From: Vreelandella hamiltonii
GTDB lineage: Bacteria > Pseudomonadota > Gammaproteobacteria > Pseudomonadales > Halomonadaceae
Assembly: GCF_014651775.1 (NCBI RefSeq)
Contig: NZ_BMXN01000001.1
Span: forward strand, 310,001 to 374,000
Direction of reading: 5' to 3'
Length of the DNA stretch: 64,000 bases
How positions within the stretch are numbered: the first letter of the stretch is position 1; each line of letters starts with the position of its first letter. The notes beneath the pieces are model-generated. The model saw only the letters and a list, made by a program, of their open reading frames with translations. It was not told the origin of the DNA and did not search any database. The translations under genes were made by a program, and so were the position numbers. This document shows, piece after piece, positions 38,029 to 48,782 of this stretch.

Positions 38029-38646
38029 ATGCCGCTGACGCTCTGGTTATCGCTGGCCGCCATCTGTGCCATGGGGGCCATGTCCCCGGGGCCAAGCCTC
38101 GCGCTGGTACTGCGCCACACCCTGGGGGGCGGGCGGCTGCCCGGCGTGACCGCGGCGGTGTTCCATGCCCTGGGCGTGGGTTTTTATGCCCTGTTGACCG
38201 TGCTGGGGCTGGGCGCGCTGGTAGTACGCCATCCCGAGGTCTTTCAGCTGATCACCTGGGGTGGGGCCGCCTACCTGGCGTGGCTGGGGGTCAAGGCCTT
38301 GCGGGCCGGGCGCGCCAGCTCGCTGGCAGCCAATGCGGTGGTCACCACGCCAGGCCAGGCGGCCCGAGAAGCGGTGCTGGTGGCTCTGGGCAATCCCAAG
38401 CTGATCATCTTTTTCGTGGCCCTGCTCAGTCAGTTCGTGACGCCGGACATGAGCCCGTTGGCCAAGGGCATCATCGTGGCCACGGCGATGGTCATCGATG
38501 GCGGCTGGTACGTGCTGGTGGCCGTGGGGCTGTCGCACTCGCGGGTGCTGCCCTGGCTGCAGCGCCACGCCCACTGGGTCAACCGTGTTACCGGTGTGCT
38601 GCTGATCGCGCTGGCGCTGAGGGTCGTGGCGGGGCCACTGCTATAA
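38029..38646 (+). CDS. LysE/RhtB-family amino acid exporter
   Basis: A 205-residue inner-membrane protein with six helices and the family signature GAMSPGPSLALVLRHTL near the N-terminus. Homologues export lysine, threonine, homoserine or related compounds; which one is not decidable here. GGAG six bases before ATG 38029 supports this start; an ATG at 38017 is in frame but lacks a site. Confidence 0.9.
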   Translation: MPLTLWLSLAAICAMGAMSPGPSLALVLRHTLGGGRLPGVTAAVFHALGVGFYALLTVLGLGALVVRHPEVFQLITWGGAAYLAWLGVKALRAGRASSLAANAVVTTPGQAAREAVLVALGNPKLIIFFVALLSQFVTPDMSPLAKGIIVATAMVIDGGWYVLVAVGLSHSRVLPWLQRHAHWVNRVTGVLLIALALRVVAGPLL

Positions 38647-38747
38647 GCAGCCATGGTGGAAAATTCGCGCAGGCGTGAGCCGCCGGGCTGGTGCTGGCAG
38701 GCCGCCTCGTGGCAAGGTAGCGTCAGACGATAGCAAGAGGGTGTGTG

Positions 38748-39233
38748 ATGAGCATTTACGAACAGGATTGCTACACCCATCAGGGCCAGCCCTTCAATCT
38801 GCGTGCGCTGCGCGGCCAGGTGCTGTTGGTGGTCAACGTCGCCAGCCAGTGTGGCTTTACGCCCCAGCTCAAGGAGCTGGAAAGCCTTTACCAACGCTAC
38901 CGTGACCGTGGCTTTACCGTGCTGGGTTTTCCCTGCAACCAGTTTGGGCGGCAGTCGCCCGAAAGCGCCGAAGCATTCTGCACCTTCGGGGAGCAGCAGT
39001 TCGGGGTCAGCTTTCCGCTCATGGAGAAGGTGAACGTCAACGGGGGCAACGCGCATCCGCTCTTTACGCTGCTCAAGCAGGGAGCGCCAGGCGTGCTGGG
39101 CACGCGGGCCATCAAGTGGAACTTCACCAAGTTTCTGGTCGCCAGAGACGGGCAAGTGCTGGCGCGTTTTGGCCCACGAGACCATGGCCCGCGCCTGCGC
39201 CTGGCCGTGGAGGCGGCGCTGGACAAAGCGTGA
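38748..39233 (+). CDS. Glutathione peroxidase family protein (Cys type)
   Basis: A 161-residue thioredoxin-fold peroxidase. The catalytic position holds Cys, not Sec (NVASQCGFTPQ, Cys 35), with the partner Gln in FPCNQFGRQ and Trp/Asn in KWNFTKF completing the tetrad. A second Cys in FPCNQ could be resolving, as in thioredoxin-dependent peroxidases. GTG-ATG at 38745-38748 leaves the exact start ambiguous by one codon. No SECIS is expected or seen. Confidence 0.93.
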   Translation: MSIYEQDCYTHQGQPFNLRALRGQVLLVVNVASQCGFTPQLKELESLYQRYRDRGFTVLGFPCNQFGRQSPESAEAFCTFGEQQFGVSFPLMEKVNVNGGNAHPLFTLLKQGAPGVLGTRAIKWNFTKFLVARDGQVLARFGPRDHGPRLRLAVEAALDKA

Positions 39234-39238
39234 AGGGG

Positions 39239-39634
39239 CTAGAGCTCGCCCCGGCTGACCATCAGCCGCTGCATCAGGTCGTTCCAGCGATGGCGTACCA
39301 TCATGGTGGTCAAGCCCGAAAACAGCGCCCAGGTTTTGCGCCGCCAACCCTTCAGGCGCAGGTTGTGATTGACCAGCTGCTTCATCAGCTTATAGTCATC
39401 GAACTTGCGCCACTCGCTGGCCACCGACAGCTGATGGCGTGACAGCACCGGGGCCAGCTCGATACGGAACACCCACTCGAGCTCCTTGAGCGGTAGCCCG
39501 TGCTGTTCGATGACCTCGATCATGCGGGCGTAGTCGCGCTCGGTGGGTTCGCGGTCCAGCCAAAGCGGGGCGAGCGCCAACCAGAGGTCGCCGCGTTCAT
39601 CGACTAGCTGCTGTGCATTCATCATGGTTCTCAT
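39239..39634 (-). CDS. DUF7079-like small protein
   Basis: A 131-residue soluble helical protein. The LWLALAPLWLDREPTERDY opening and the ELEWVFRIELAPVLSRHQLSVA centre resemble DUF7079, whose function is unknown. It ends five bases after the convergent glutathione peroxidase stop. The start could also be one of two nearby in-frame ATGs (39625, 39622). No operon partner. Confidence 0.7.
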   Translation of the reverse strand: MRTMMNAQQLVDERGDLWLALAPLWLDREPTERDYARMIEVIEQHGLPLKELEWVFRIELAPVLSRHQLSVASEWRKFDDYKLMKQLVNHNLRLKGWRRKTWALFSGLTTMMVRHRWNDLMQRLMVSRGEL

Positions 39635-39782
39635 CGGCAGGAAGTGGGCAGGGCGCTATCCTGCCGTGAATCCCCCATAACCTCAAGAGCGGACAGGGCG
39701 CGCCGAGCCCGCTAGAATAGCGCCTACTGGCAAGTGAGCACGAGGGTGCTCCGATGATACTCATCCGATGAAGGGGTCCAAT

Positions 39783-40988
39783 GTGATCATTAAACCGAAA
39801 GTTCGGGGCTTTATCTGCACCACTACTCATCCCAAAGGCTGCGAACAGAACGTTCTCGAACAGATCGAAGCGACCCGCGCCCGTGGTTTGGACAAGCACC
39901 AGGGCCCGAAGAAAGTGCTGGTGATCGGGGCTTCCAGCGGCTACGGCCTGGCGGCGCGTATCACGGCGGCCTTCGGCTACGGTGCCGATACCTTGGGCGT
40001 GTTCTTCGAAAAGCCCGGCAGCGAGAAGAAGCCCGGCACGGCGGGCTGGTACAACAGCGCGGCCTTCGACAAGTTTGCCAAGCAGGAAGGGCTGTACAGC
40101 AAGTCCATCAACGGCGATGCGTTCTCCCATGAAGCCCGCGAGAAAGCCATCGAGCTGATCAAGCAGGACATGGGCGAGATCGACCTGGTGGTTTACTCAC
40201 TGGCCTCGCCGGTGCGCAAGATGCCCGATACCGGCGAGCTCAAGCGCTCCAGCCTGAAGCCCATCGGTGAGACCTACCGCGCCACGGCCATCGATACCAA
40301 CAAGGACGTGATCATCGAAGCCGAGGTGGAGCCGGCGACGCAGCAGGAGATCGACGACACCATCACCGTGATGGGCGGCGAAGACTGGGAGCTGTGGATG
40401 AGCGCTCTGGCAGACGCAGGCGTGCTGGCCAAAGGTGCCCGCAGCGTGGCGTTCAGCTATATCGGCACCGAAATCACCTGGCCGATCTACTGGCACGGTG
40501 CCCTGGGGAAAGCCAAGGAAGACCTGGACCGCGCAGCGGCGGCCATCGATGCCAAGCTGCAAGAGAGCGGCGGTGGTGCCAACGTGGCGGTGCTGAAATC
40601 CGTCGTTACCCAGGCCAGCGCGGCGATTCCGGTGATGCCGCTGTACATCGCCATGGTGTACCGCATCATGAAAGAGCAGGGCCTGCACGAAGGCACCATC
40701 GACCAGTTGAACCGTCTGTTCGGCGAGCGCCTCTACTCGGGCCAGCCCGGTGAGATGGCCACCGACGAGCAGGGCCGTCTGCGTCTGGACGACTGGGAGC
40801 TGCGTGACGACGTTCAAAAAGCCTGTCAGGACCTGTGGCCAAACGTCACCACCGAGAACCTGTTCGACATTACCGACTATGCTGGTTACAAGCATGAGTT
40901 CCTGAAGCTGTTTGGCTTCGAGCGTGACGATGTGGACTACGATGCCGATGTGAACCCCGATGTGGCGTTCGATGTCGTAACCTTGTAA
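39783..40988 (+). CDS. fabV: Enoyl-ACP/trans-2-enoyl-CoA reductase FabV
   Basis: NADH-dependent reductase that makes the last step of each fatty-acid elongation cycle; FabV enzymes are triclosan-resistant. The 401-residue protein starts [19 protein letters not shown], has the NAD motif [12 protein letters not shown] near residue 50, and the active-site Tyr/Lys region [14 protein letters not shown] followed by [10 protein letters not shown] (the Y-X8-K arrangement). A GTG at 39783, six bases after AAGGGG, gives the family's normal N-terminus. Confidence 0.95.
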   Translation: MIIKPKVRGFICTTTHPKGCEQNVLEQIEATRARGLDKHQGPKKVLVIGASSGYGLAARITAAFGYGADTLGVFFEKPGSEKKPGTAGWYNSAAFDKFAKQEGLYSKSINGDAFSHEAREKAIELIKQDMGEIDLVVYSLASPVRKMPDTGELKRSSLKPIGETYRATAIDTNKDVIIEAEVEPATQQEIDDTITVMGGEDWELWMSALADAGVLAKGARSVAFSYIGTEITWPIYWHGALGKAKEDLDRAAAAIDAKLQESGGGANVAVLKSVVTQASAAIPVMPLYIAMVYRIMKEQGLHEGTIDQLNRLFGERLYSGQPGEMATDEQGRLRLDDWELRDDVQKACQDLWPNVTTENLFDITDYAGYKHEFLKLFGFERDDVDYDADVNPDVAFDVVTL

Positions 40989-41050
40989 CGCTTGGGGCGA
41001 CGGAGTGAACGCCGCGCTGTTTCATCTAACCGGTCAGGACGAGGTGGAGT

Positions 41051-41266
41051 ATGGATACCAGAGAGAGCAAGACCCCGGAAGAAGAGAAAGAGCACGTACT
41101 GAACCAGCGGTTGCCCGAAGATTTCGACAAGGCGGCGCCGCATAAACAGCCGGAGGCCAAGAAGCCCCCCAGTGGCATGCACAAGCTGCTGCCCGTGGTG
41201 ATCATTGGCCTGGGCCTGGTGGTGGCGGCCTTTGTGATCTTTGGCATGGGCAACAGCGGCGGTTGA
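41051..41266 (+). CDS. Small single-pass membrane protein of unknown function
   Basis: A 71-residue protein: a charged N-terminal ~42 residues rich in Glu, Lys and Pro, then one C-terminal helix (LLPVVIIGLGLVVAAFVIF) and a short Gly tail, typical of tail-anchored small proteins. GAGGTGGAG precedes the ATG. It lies between fabV and a strong terminator and may be co-transcribed with fabV (62-bp gap). No homologue recognised. Confidence 0.7.
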   Translation: MDTRESKTPEEEKEHVLNQRLPEDFDKAAPHKQPEAKKPPSGMHKLLPVVIIGLGLVVAAFVIFGMGNSGG

Positions 41267-41280
41267 CGCAGCACCTTCGT

Positions 41281-41303
41281 TTGCCGGGCCAGTGGCCCGG
41301 CAA
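41281..41303 (+). terminator. Rho-independent terminator after the small membrane protein
   Basis: TTGCCGGGCC (41281-41290) and GGCCCGGCAA (41294-41303) pair perfectly over a three-base loop, followed by a T-rich stretch. Confidence 0.85.
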
Positions 41304-41452
41304 TTTGCATTTATGCGCCGTGTTTTTGTTCCTGCGGTCATGGCGCTGCCTTCCGCGCCGCAATTGGGTAAGATGACGTTTGATTTGAACACGTTATCTC
41401 GACAGCCAGCGGCGGTTTCCATGCAGTGCCTCTCACCTTGTCACACCTTCAC

Positions 41453-42427
41453 ATGCCCACTCGGCCGTTGACGCCTTCCCCCGATCAGCGTCGGCGGGTT
41501 GCCTTTGTGCTGCTTCCCGGGTTTTCGCTATTGGCCCATGCCAGCGCCATCGAGCCACTGCAGATGGCCAATCAGCTCAGTGGTCAGATGCTGTATCACA
41601 CGGTGACGCTCAGCCTGGATGACGAGCCCGTGCGCAGTGCATCGCAGCTTTCGCTGCTGGCCCAGCACCCGTTGGAAGCCGCTCTTGGGCCGTTGGACAT
41701 GCTGCTGGTCTGTGCACCGACACCGCTACCCTACGTACTGCCCGCCAGGCTTCACGAGTGGCTGCGCGGTCATCAGGGCAGGGGCGTTGCGCTAGGCGGC
41801 CTGGCGGGGGGCACCGAAGTGCTGGCCCGCTGCGGGCTGCTGGAAGGCTATCGCGCGACGCTGCCCTGGCAGCGCTTCGACGCATTTGCCCAGGCGTACC
41901 CCCAGGTCACGCTTTCCCAGCAGCTGTTCGAGATCGACCGTGACCGTCTGACCTGCGCGGGCGGCACTGCCGCCATGGACATGATGCTGACGCTGATCGG
42001 CAAGCATCACGGCCCCCGGCTGGCTGAACAGGTCTCGGAGCAGTTCGTGTGCGATCGCATTCGCCTTGCCGATGAGCGCCAGCACGTACCGCTGCGCCAC
42101 CGCCTGGGTCACGCCCCGCAAAGCCTGGTGGATGCGGTCACGCTGATGGAAGCCAATATCGAAGAGCCGCTTTCGACCCTGGAGCTGGCCGAACACCTGG
42201 GCATTTCCCGGCGTCAGTTGGAGCGGCTGTTCAAGAAGTTCCTGCAGGCGGTGCCCAGCCGTTATTATCTGGACTTGCGGCTGCAGGAAGCCCGCAAACA
42301 GCTCAGAGAGAGCGACCGTCCCGTGGGCGACATTGCCCTGATGACCGGTTTCTCCTCGGGCGCGCACTTTTCCACCGCCTACCGTAACCACTTTGGGATC
42401 ACCCCGCGGGAAGAGCGGCTGGGGTAG
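41453..42427 (+). CDS. argR: GlxA-type AraC-family regulator, probable ArgR of the aru operon
   Basis: A 324-residue transcription factor: N-terminal amidotransferase-like (DJ-1/PfpI) ligand domain (VAFVLLPGFSLLAHASAIEP) without a catalytic Cys-His pair needed here, and C-terminal tandem AraC helix-turn-helices (STLELAEHLGISRRQLERLFKKF and GDIALMTGFSSGAHFSTAYR). This is the architecture of Pseudomonas ArgR, which activates aru (arginine succinyl transfer) genes in response to arginine. Its position 100 bp upstream of aruC supports that role. The start is tentative; a GTG at 41426 is in frame. Confidence 0.8.
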   Translation: MPTRPLTPSPDQRRRVAFVLLPGFSLLAHASAIEPLQMANQLSGQMLYHTVTLSLDDEPVRSASQLSLLAQHPLEAALGPLDMLLVCAPTPLPYVLPARLHEWLRGHQGRGVALGGLAGGTEVLARCGLLEGYRATLPWQRFDAFAQAYPQVTLSQQLFEIDRDRLTCAGGTAAMDMMLTLIGKHHGPRLAEQVSEQFVCDRIRLADERQHVPLRHRLGHAPQSLVDAVTLMEANIEEPLSTLELAEHLGISRRQLERLFKKFLQAVPSRYYLDLRLQEARKQLRESDRPVGDIALMTGFSSGAHFSTAYRNHFGITPREERLG

Positions 42428-42527
42428 GCGCAGCTTTTCATAATTTAGCGTCCCAATCGTGAAAGCAGGGCGGCCACCGCCCCTCGTATACTGATGTCAT
42501 CGCTGACTCCACCGGAGGATTTGTTTC

Positions 42528-43742
42528 ATGAGCCACACCCCAAGTCGCCAGGATTTCGACCACTACATGATGCCCAACTACTCACCGCAACAGAGCATTC
42601 CGGTGCGTGGTGAAGGCAGCCGCCTGTGGGATCAGCAAGGCCGTGAATACATCGATTTTGCCGGGGGGATTGCGGTGAACTCGCTGGGCCACTGCCACCC
42701 GGTACTGGTCAATGCACTGAAAGAGCAGGGCGAGAAGCTCTGGCACTTGTCCAACGTGTTCACCAACGAGCCTGCGCTCAAGCTGGCCAAGACGCTCACC
42801 GAGCGCACCTTCGCCGACAAGGTATTCCTGTGCTCTTCCGGCGGTGAAGCCAACGAGGCGGCACTGAAGCTGGCGCGCCGCTGGGCGGTGGATCACCACG
42901 GCGAGCACAAGGACAAGATCATCTCGTTCTACCAGTCTTTCCATGGCCGCACCTTCTTCACCGTGAGCGTGGGCGGGCAGCCAAAATACTCCCAGGGCTT
43001 TGGCCCGGTGCCCGGCGGTATTCTGCACGCCAACTTCAACGACCTGGAGAGCGTGCGCAAGCTGGTGGGCGATGACACCTGCGCCATCATGGTCGAGCCC
43101 ATGCAGGGGGAGGGCGGCATCGTGCCTGCCACCCAGGAGTTCCTGCAGGGCCTGCGCGATCTGTGCGACGAGCACAACGCGCTGCTGATTTTCGATGAAG
43201 TGCAAACCGGCGTTGGCCGCAGCGGCGAGCTGTACGCCTACAAGAACTTCGGTATCACTCCGGACATTCTCACCAGCGCCAAGTCGCTGGGCGGTGGCTT
43301 CCCGATCGGTGCCACCTTGACCACCGACGCCATTGCCAAGTCGCTGGTGATCGGTACCCATGGCTCCACTTACGGCGGCAACGCGCTGGCATCGGCGGTG
43401 GCCCTGGCGGCGGTCGAGTTCATCGACACCCCCGAAGTGCTGCAAGGGGTCAAGCAGCGTCACGACCTGTTCCGTGAGCACCTGGAAACCATCAACCGCA
43501 AGCACGGCGTGTTCAAGGAAATCCGCGGCATGGGGTTGTTGATGGGCGCACAGATGTCCGATGCCTTTGAAGGTCGCGCCAAGGATATCCTGCCGCTGGC
43601 CATGGAAGAGGGCGTGATGGCGCTGATCGCAGGTCCCAATGTGCTGCGCATGGCGCCGTCGCTGGTGATCCCCGAGGCCGACATCGCCGAAGGCATGGCG
43701 CGTCTCGAACGAGCCATCGAGCGCCTTGTTGCCAGCGCATGA
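42528..43742 (+). CDS. aruC: Acetylornithine/succinylornithine aminotransferase
   Basis: PLP enzyme, 404 residues, converting N2-succinylornithine and 2-oxoglutarate to succinylglutamate semialdehyde in arginine catabolism (or acetylornithine in biosynthesis). It has [37 protein letters not shown] with the PLP-binding Asp, and [14 protein letters not shown], whose Lys forms the Schiff base. GGAGGA stands before the ATG. It is the first gene of the aru cluster, right after argR. Confidence 0.92.
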   Translation: MSHTPSRQDFDHYMMPNYSPQQSIPVRGEGSRLWDQQGREYIDFAGGIAVNSLGHCHPVLVNALKEQGEKLWHLSNVFTNEPALKLAKTLTERTFADKVFLCSSGGEANEAALKLARRWAVDHHGEHKDKIISFYQSFHGRTFFTVSVGGQPKYSQGFGPVPGGILHANFNDLESVRKLVGDDTCAIMVEPMQGEGGIVPATQEFLQGLRDLCDEHNALLIFDEVQTGVGRSGELYAYKNFGITPDILTSAKSLGGGFPIGATLTTDAIAKSLVIGTHGSTYGGNALASAVALAAVEFIDTPEVLQGVKQRHDLFREHLETINRKHGVFKEIRGMGLLMGAQMSDAFEGRAKDILPLAMEEGVMALIAGPNVLRMAPSLVIPEADIAEGMARLERAIERLVASA

Positions 43743-43777
43743 GCAGGCCGCAAGCGTTACCAGAAGGAGCGTTGAGC

Positions 43778-44842
43778 ATGCTGGTTATCCGTCCGGTCAC
43801 TCTGGCTGACCTGCCTGCCCTGGAACAGCTGGCCGAGCACGCCGTTCCTCGGCTGACCAACCTGCCTGCCAACCGTGAGCGGTTAGAGGAGCGCATCCTG
43901 CGCTCCCAGGAGGCGTTTGGCAGCGAGGTCGATTTTCCGGGTAACGAGCAGTACATGTTCGTGCTGGCGGACGATCATCGTCATGAGGTACTCGGTACCG
44001 CCACCATCCGCGCCCAGGCGGGGGCCGCCGAAGCCTACTATACCTACCGCCAGGAGACGCTGATCCACGCCTCCCAGCAGCTCAACGTGCGCCGGGAAGT
44101 ACAGACCCTGGCGCTGTCCCACGAAGTCTCGGACGCCACGCTGCTCTGTGCGCTGTCGCTCAACCCGCGTTACAAGGGCACCAGCGCCGAGAGCCTGCTG
44201 CGGCGGGCGCGGCTGATGTTCATTGCCCAGTACCCGGAGCGCTTCTCGCGGATTCTCGCCGTGGCGTTTCCGGGCTACCTGGATCGTCAGAATGAATCAC
44301 CCTTCTGGGAGAGCGTGGGCCGCCACTTCTTTGCCCGCGGTTTCCAGGAGATGAACCACATGGCCGGGGTGCGCTCGAAAAGCTTCATTGCCGAGGTGAT
44401 GCCCCAGTTTCCGCTCTACCTGCCGCTATTGACGCCGCCCGCCAGGGCAGCCATTGGCCGTGAACATCCGGCCCATGAAGCGGCGCTGGCGGAAATGCTG
44501 GCGGAAGGCTTCGTCCGTTCCCGGCATGTGGATATCTTCGATGCCGGGCCCATCGTCAAGGCCGAGCGCGAACGGCTGGAAACCTGTCGTCGTGCCGCCT
44601 GGCACCCGGTGCGGGTGCGCCCGGAGCATGCCTTGCCGGATGCCGAACCGGCGATGATCGCCAACCAGACGCTGAGCGATTTTCGCTGCATCGTGGCGCG
44701 CTATGCGCTTTCGCCCACCGGGCAGCTGATGCTTTCCCCGCAGCATGCACAGCGCCTGGGGGTGGAAGAGGGGCGTGCCGTATTGGCGGCACCGTTAGCC
44801 CTGCCCAGCGCCGTCGATGCGCTCGATGAAGGAGAGATGTAA
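43778..44842 (+). CDS. aruF: Arginine/ornithine N-succinyltransferase, alpha subunit
   Basis: First enzyme of the succinyl pathway: succinyl-CoA + arginine (or ornithine) to N2-succinyl derivative. The 354-residue product is the alpha subunit of the AstA family, beginning LVIRPVTLADLPALEQLAE with a GNAT-like N-terminus and MFIAQYPERFSRIL. AAGGAG nine bases before ATG 43778 fixes the start; the open frame is longer and overlaps aruC. Its stop TAA overlaps the aruG start. Confidence 0.92.
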   Translation: MLVIRPVTLADLPALEQLAEHAVPRLTNLPANRERLEERILRSQEAFGSEVDFPGNEQYMFVLADDHRHEVLGTATIRAQAGAAEAYYTYRQETLIHASQQLNVRREVQTLALSHEVSDATLLCALSLNPRYKGTSAESLLRRARLMFIAQYPERFSRILAVAFPGYLDRQNESPFWESVGRHFFARGFQEMNHMAGVRSKSFIAEVMPQFPLYLPLLTPPARAAIGREHPAHEAALAEMLAEGFVRSRHVDIFDAGPIVKAERERLETCRRAAWHPVRVRPEHALPDAEPAMIANQTLSDFRCIVARYALSPTGQLMLSPQHAQRLGVEEGRAVLAAPLALPSAVDALDEGEM

Positions 44843-45873
44843 TGCGCATTCGCCCCATTGCCCGTGATGATCTGGATGGGCTCCAGGCGCTGGCGCAGCA
44901 GGCAGGCGTTGGCTTTACCTCGCTGCCGGATAACCGTGAGTTCCTGGCGGGCAAGATCGACGCCGCCGCCCGTGCGTTCGAAGAGCGCACGCCAGTGGAC
45001 GACCGGCTCTACTTTTTTGTACTGGAAGATGAGGCCAACGGCGAACTGGCAGGCTGCTGCGCCATTGAAGGTCAGGTGGGTCGTGAAGTGCCGTTCTACA
45101 ACTATCGGCTTGGCACCCTGGCCCACTCTTCGGTACAGCTCGACCTGCATCGCACCATCGACACGCTGTTTTTGAGCTCGGACCATACCGGCGATGCCGA
45201 GGTGTGCTCGCTGTTCCTGCGCCCGGAGTACCGTGGCGAGGCCAACAAGCATTTGCGCAACGGTGCGCTGCTTTCCAAGGCGCGCTGGCTGTTCATGGCT
45301 CAGTTCCGCGACCGTTTTCCCGAGAAGGTGCTCGCCGAAATGCGCGGCGTGTTCGATGAAAACAACGTCAGCCCGTTCTGGCAAAGCCTGGGCAAGCACT
45401 TCTTCCCCATGGATTTCAGCGAGGCAGACCGGCTGACTGGCCTGGGGCAGAAAAGCTTCATTGGCGAGCTGATGCCCAAGTTTCCCATTTACACCACGTT
45501 CATGTCGGAAGAGGCGCGGGCCTGTATTGGTCAGGTACATCGCCACACCCGCCCGGCGCTGGAGATGCTCAAGAAAGAGGGGCTGCGCTGGGAAGGCTAC
45601 ATCGACATCTTCGACGGCGGCCCCACGGTGGAAGCCTATGTCGATGATGTGCGGGCGATCCGCAATTCACGCTGCTATCAGGTGGAGGTGTCGCCCGACG
45701 CTGCCGCAGAAAGCGTCAGCCGCTGGCTGGCGGCCACCACCCAGATGCAGCACTTTACCGCTGGCTGGATTGGCCGAGGCCCCGCCGACGAAAGCACCGT
45801 CGTCCTGACCCCTCAGGAGGCCGAGCGGCTGGGCGTCGCCACGGGCGACACGCTGCGTCTGCTGGAAACCTGA
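44842..45873 (+). CDS. aruG: Arginine/ornithine N-succinyltransferase, beta subunit
   Basis: Partner of AruF, 343 residues, starting MRIRPIARDDLDGLQALAQQ. It is clearly paralogous to AruF: shared NESPFWESVGRHFF/NNVSPFWQSLGKHFF and IDIFD segments occur in both at similar positions. Two-subunit arginine succinyltransferases are typical of pseudomonads and relatives; enterics have one AstA. One-base overlap with aruF. Confidence 0.92.
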   Translation: MRIRPIARDDLDGLQALAQQAGVGFTSLPDNREFLAGKIDAAARAFEERTPVDDRLYFFVLEDEANGELAGCCAIEGQVGREVPFYNYRLGTLAHSSVQLDLHRTIDTLFLSSDHTGDAEVCSLFLRPEYRGEANKHLRNGALLSKARWLFMAQFRDRFPEKVLAEMRGVFDENNVSPFWQSLGKHFFPMDFSEADRLTGLGQKSFIGELMPKFPIYTTFMSEEARACIGQVHRHTRPALEMLKKEGLRWEGYIDIFDGGPTVEAYVDDVRAIRNSRCYQVEVSPDAAAESVSRWLAATTQMQHFTAGWIGRGPADESTVVLTPQEAERLGVATGDTLRLLET

Positions 45874-45917
45874 TCTGCCCACGTACCCGACTACCCGGCT
45901 CAGCAAAGGAGAGCGTC

Positions 45918-47420
45918 ATGCATAACCCGAACGCACGCACCCCGCGTATGCCCGCCCAACAGCAGCAGTTGATCGATGGGGCCTGGGTGGTCGGCGAGGC
46001 CGCCCCCGTGACCAAGCACGACCCCGTGGCAGGCACGCTGCTCTGGCAAGGTGCTTCGGCGTCGCAGCCCCAGGTGGGGCGAGCAGTCGAGGCCGCCAGG
46101 GCCGCCTTCCCCGGTTGGGCGCGCACTCCCTTTGCCGAGCGTCAGGCGCTGGTGGAGCGGTTCGTCGAGGTGCTCAAGGCGCGCCAGGAAGACCTGGCCG
46201 TGGCGATTGCCGCAGAAACCGGCAAGCCGCTATGGGAAGCGCGTACCGAAGTCGGAGCCATGGTGGGCAAGGTGGCGCTCTCCATCAAGGCGTACCACGA
46301 GCGCACCGGCGAACGTGAAAAAGAGGTGGGTACCGCCAAGGCGGTCCTGCGCCACCGGCCCCACGGGGTGATGGCCGTGTTCGGCCCCTATAACTTCCCT
46401 GGGCACCTGCCCAACGGCCACATGGTGCCCGCGCTGTTGGCGGGTAACACGGTGGTGTTCAAGCCCAGCGACCAGACCCCGCTCACCGCGGATTTGACCC
46501 TGCAGTGCTGGCTGGAAGCCGGCTTGCCCGCCGGGGTGATCAACCTGGTACAAGGCGGCGTGGCCGTGGGGCAGGCGCTCTCTGCCCACCCGGGTATCGA
46601 TGGCCTGCTGTTTACCGGCAGCGCCAAAGTGGGCGGCCTGTTGCAGCAGCAGTTTGCCGGGCAGCTGGATAAAATCCTCGCCCTGGAGCTCGGGGGCAAC
46701 AACCCGCTGGTAGTCAAGGAGGTGGATGATCAGCGCGCAGCCGTCCTGACCATTTTGCAGTCGGCGTTTCTTTCCGGCGGCCAGCGCTGCACCTGCGCCC
46801 GTCGTCTGATGATTCCCCAGGGGGAGGCGGGAGATCGTCTCATCGACGCACTCTCCGAGGCGATTGCCAAGCTGCACGTGGCCGGGCAGTTCGACGAGGA
46901 GCCCGCGCCATTCTATGGCGGCCTGGTGAGCGTGGCCGCGGCCGATGGCCTGCTCAAGGCGCAGGACGAACTGGAAGCCATGGGCGGCACGGTGATCAAC
47001 CGTATGCAGCGCCTGGCAGAGAACACCAGCCTGCTCAGCCCCGCGCTGATCGACGTGACCGGCCTGGAGGTGCCCGATGAAGAGCACTTTGGCCCGCTGC
47101 TGAAAATCCATCGCTATGCCGATTGGGACGAGGCGCTGGCACTGGCCAACGACACCCGCTACGGCCTTTCGGCGGGGCTGATCGGCGGCGAACAGGCGGA
47201 TTGGGACGACTTCCTGCTGCGTATTCGCGCAGGCATCGTGAACTGGAACCGCCAGACCACGGGGGCATCGGGTGATGCGCCCTTCGGCGGCGTAGGCGAT
47301 AGCGGCAATCACCGCCCCAGCGCTTTTTATGCCGCCGACTACTGCGCCTACCCCGTTGCCTCCATGGAAGCCGACAGTCTGGAAATGCCGGAAACCCTGC
47401 CACCGGGAGTCACTCTATGA
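45918..47420 (+). CDS. astD: Succinylglutamate-semialdehyde dehydrogenase
   Basis: NAD-dependent step giving N-succinylglutamate, 500 residues. Aldehyde dehydrogenase motifs are complete: [16 protein letters not shown] for the cofactor, catalytic Glu in [10 protein letters not shown] and catalytic Cys in [11 protein letters not shown], with the AstD-typical [14 protein letters not shown] near the end. AAAGGAG precedes the ATG. Four-base overlap with astB. Confidence 0.94.
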   Translation: MHNPNARTPRMPAQQQQLIDGAWVVGEAAPVTKHDPVAGTLLWQGASASQPQVGRAVEAARAAFPGWARTPFAERQALVERFVEVLKARQEDLAVAIAAETGKPLWEARTEVGAMVGKVALSIKAYHERTGEREKEVGTAKAVLRHRPHGVMAVFGPYNFPGHLPNGHMVPALLAGNTVVFKPSDQTPLTADLTLQCWLEAGLPAGVINLVQGGVAVGQALSAHPGIDGLLFTGSAKVGGLLQQQFAGQLDKILALELGGNNPLVVKEVDDQRAAVLTILQSAFLSGGQRCTCARRLMIPQGEAGDRLIDALSEAIAKLHVAGQFDEEPAPFYGGLVSVAAADGLLKAQDELEAMGGTVINRMQRLAENTSLLSPALIDVTGLEVPDEEHFGPLLKIHRYADWDEALALANDTRYGLSAGLIGGEQADWDDFLLRIRAGIVNWNRQTTGASGDAPFGGVGDSGNHRPSAFYAADYCAYPVASMEADSLEMPETLPPGVTL

Positions 47421-48766
47421 GCGTCCACAGCATTCGGGAAGTCAACTTCGACGGCCTGGTCGGGCTGACCCACAACTACTCGGGACTGGCCCACGGTAAC
47501 ATGGCCTCCATGAGCCACGGGGGCCTGGTTTCCAACCCCCGAGAGGGCGCGCTGCAGGGGCTGGCCAAGATGAAGTCGCTGATGGATGCAGGCTACGCCC
47601 AGGGCGTTCTGCCCCCGCAGCAGCGGCCGGACCTGGGCGCGCTGCGCGACTTGGGCTTCAGCGGCAGCAACCGAGATATCCTCGCTCGAGCGGCGCAGCA
47701 AGCGCCACAGCTGCTGCGGGCGGTGTGCTCGGCTTCCAGCATGTGGACCGCCAACGCGGGCACCATTACGCCTGGCGTGGATGCGCCGGATGGTCGGGTA
47801 CACTTTACCCCGGCCAACCTGCAGTCGAGCTTCCACCGCTACCTGGAGCCGCGCACCACGGGGCGCGTACTCCAGGCGATTTTCCGCGATGAGCAGCACT
47901 TCGCCCACCACCCGGTGCTGCCCGCCACTCCCGCGTTTTCCGATGAAGGGGCGGCTAACCATACCCGGTTGTGCGGTGAGTACGGCGAGCCCGGCGTGCA
48001 CCTGTTCGTGTATGGTCGCCAGGCGTTTGGCGGCGGGCGCAGCGAGCCCAAGCGCTATCCCGCCCGGCAAACGCTGGAAGCCAGCCAGGCGGTGGCTCGC
48101 CAGCACGGGCTAAGCGACGCCCAGACCGTGTTCGCCCAGCAGCACCCGGAGGCCATCGATGCGGGCGTGTTCCACAACGATGTGATTGCCGTGGGCAACG
48201 GCCCGGTGCTGCTCTACCACGAAATGGCGTTTCTGGACGAGGCGCGGACCCTGGACGAGCTACGCGCCAAAATGAGTACGCCGCTGATTCCCATTCGGGT
48301 CTCGGCGGAAGCGGTGAGCATGGAAGACGCGGTGGCGTCGTACCTGTTCAACTCCCAGCTGCTTTCCAACCCGGATGGCACCATGACCCTGGTGGTGCCC
48401 AGCGAGTGTCAGGAGCGGGAGGCCGTGTGGCGCACGCTGCAGGACTTCATCCTGGCAGGCAATAACCCCATTGGCGAAGTGATCGTCAAGGACGTGAAGC
48501 AGAGCATGCGCAACGGCGGCGGCCCCGCCTGCCTGCGCCTGCGCGTGGTGCTCAGCGACGCCGAGCGCGCAGCCCTCAGCGGTCGCGTGCTGCTCGACGA
48601 TGCGCTCTATAACGACCTCACCGCCTGGGTGAGCCGCCACTACCGCGACCGCCTCACCACCGATGACCTGGCCGACCCGCAGCTCGCCACGGAAGTCCTC
48701 ACCGCGCTGGATGAGCTGACGCAGCTGCTGAACATTGGCTCGGTGTACCCGTTTCAACAGGGGTAA
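47417..48766 (+). CDS. astB: N-succinylarginine dihydrolase
   Basis: Hydrolyses succinylarginine to succinylornithine, CO2 and two ammonia; 449 residues, a guanidine-modifying pentein fold. Signature regions: [20 protein letters not shown] at the N-terminus, [12 protein letters not shown] with catalytic His, and the nucleophilic Cys in [14 protein letters not shown]. It is the last pathway gene in the cluster; a hairpin follows. astE, needed to finish the pathway, is not in the window. Confidence 0.94.
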   Translation: MSVHSIREVNFDGLVGLTHNYSGLAHGNMASMSHGGLVSNPREGALQGLAKMKSLMDAGYAQGVLPPQQRPDLGALRDLGFSGSNRDILARAAQQAPQLLRAVCSASSMWTANAGTITPGVDAPDGRVHFTPANLQSSFHRYLEPRTTGRVLQAIFRDEQHFAHHPVLPATPAFSDEGAANHTRLCGEYGEPGVHLFVYGRQAFGGGRSEPKRYPARQTLEASQAVARQHGLSDAQTVFAQQHPEAIDAGVFHNDVIAVGNGPVLLYHEMAFLDEARTLDELRAKMSTPLIPIRVSAEAVSMEDAVASYLFNSQLLSNPDGTMTLVVPSECQEREAVWRTLQDFILAGNNPIGEVIVKDVKQSMRNGGGPACLRLRVVLSDAERAALSGRVLLDDALYNDLTAWVSRHYRDRLTTDDLADPQLATEVLTALDELTQLLNIGSVYPFQQG

Positions 48767-48782
48767 GCGCCCTGCCAAACAG

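Noticed and set aside
41051-41266. Toxin of a type I toxin-antitoxin system
   Set aside because: The helix is C-terminal with a long charged N-terminal part, and there is no antisense-RNA-like repeat nearby.
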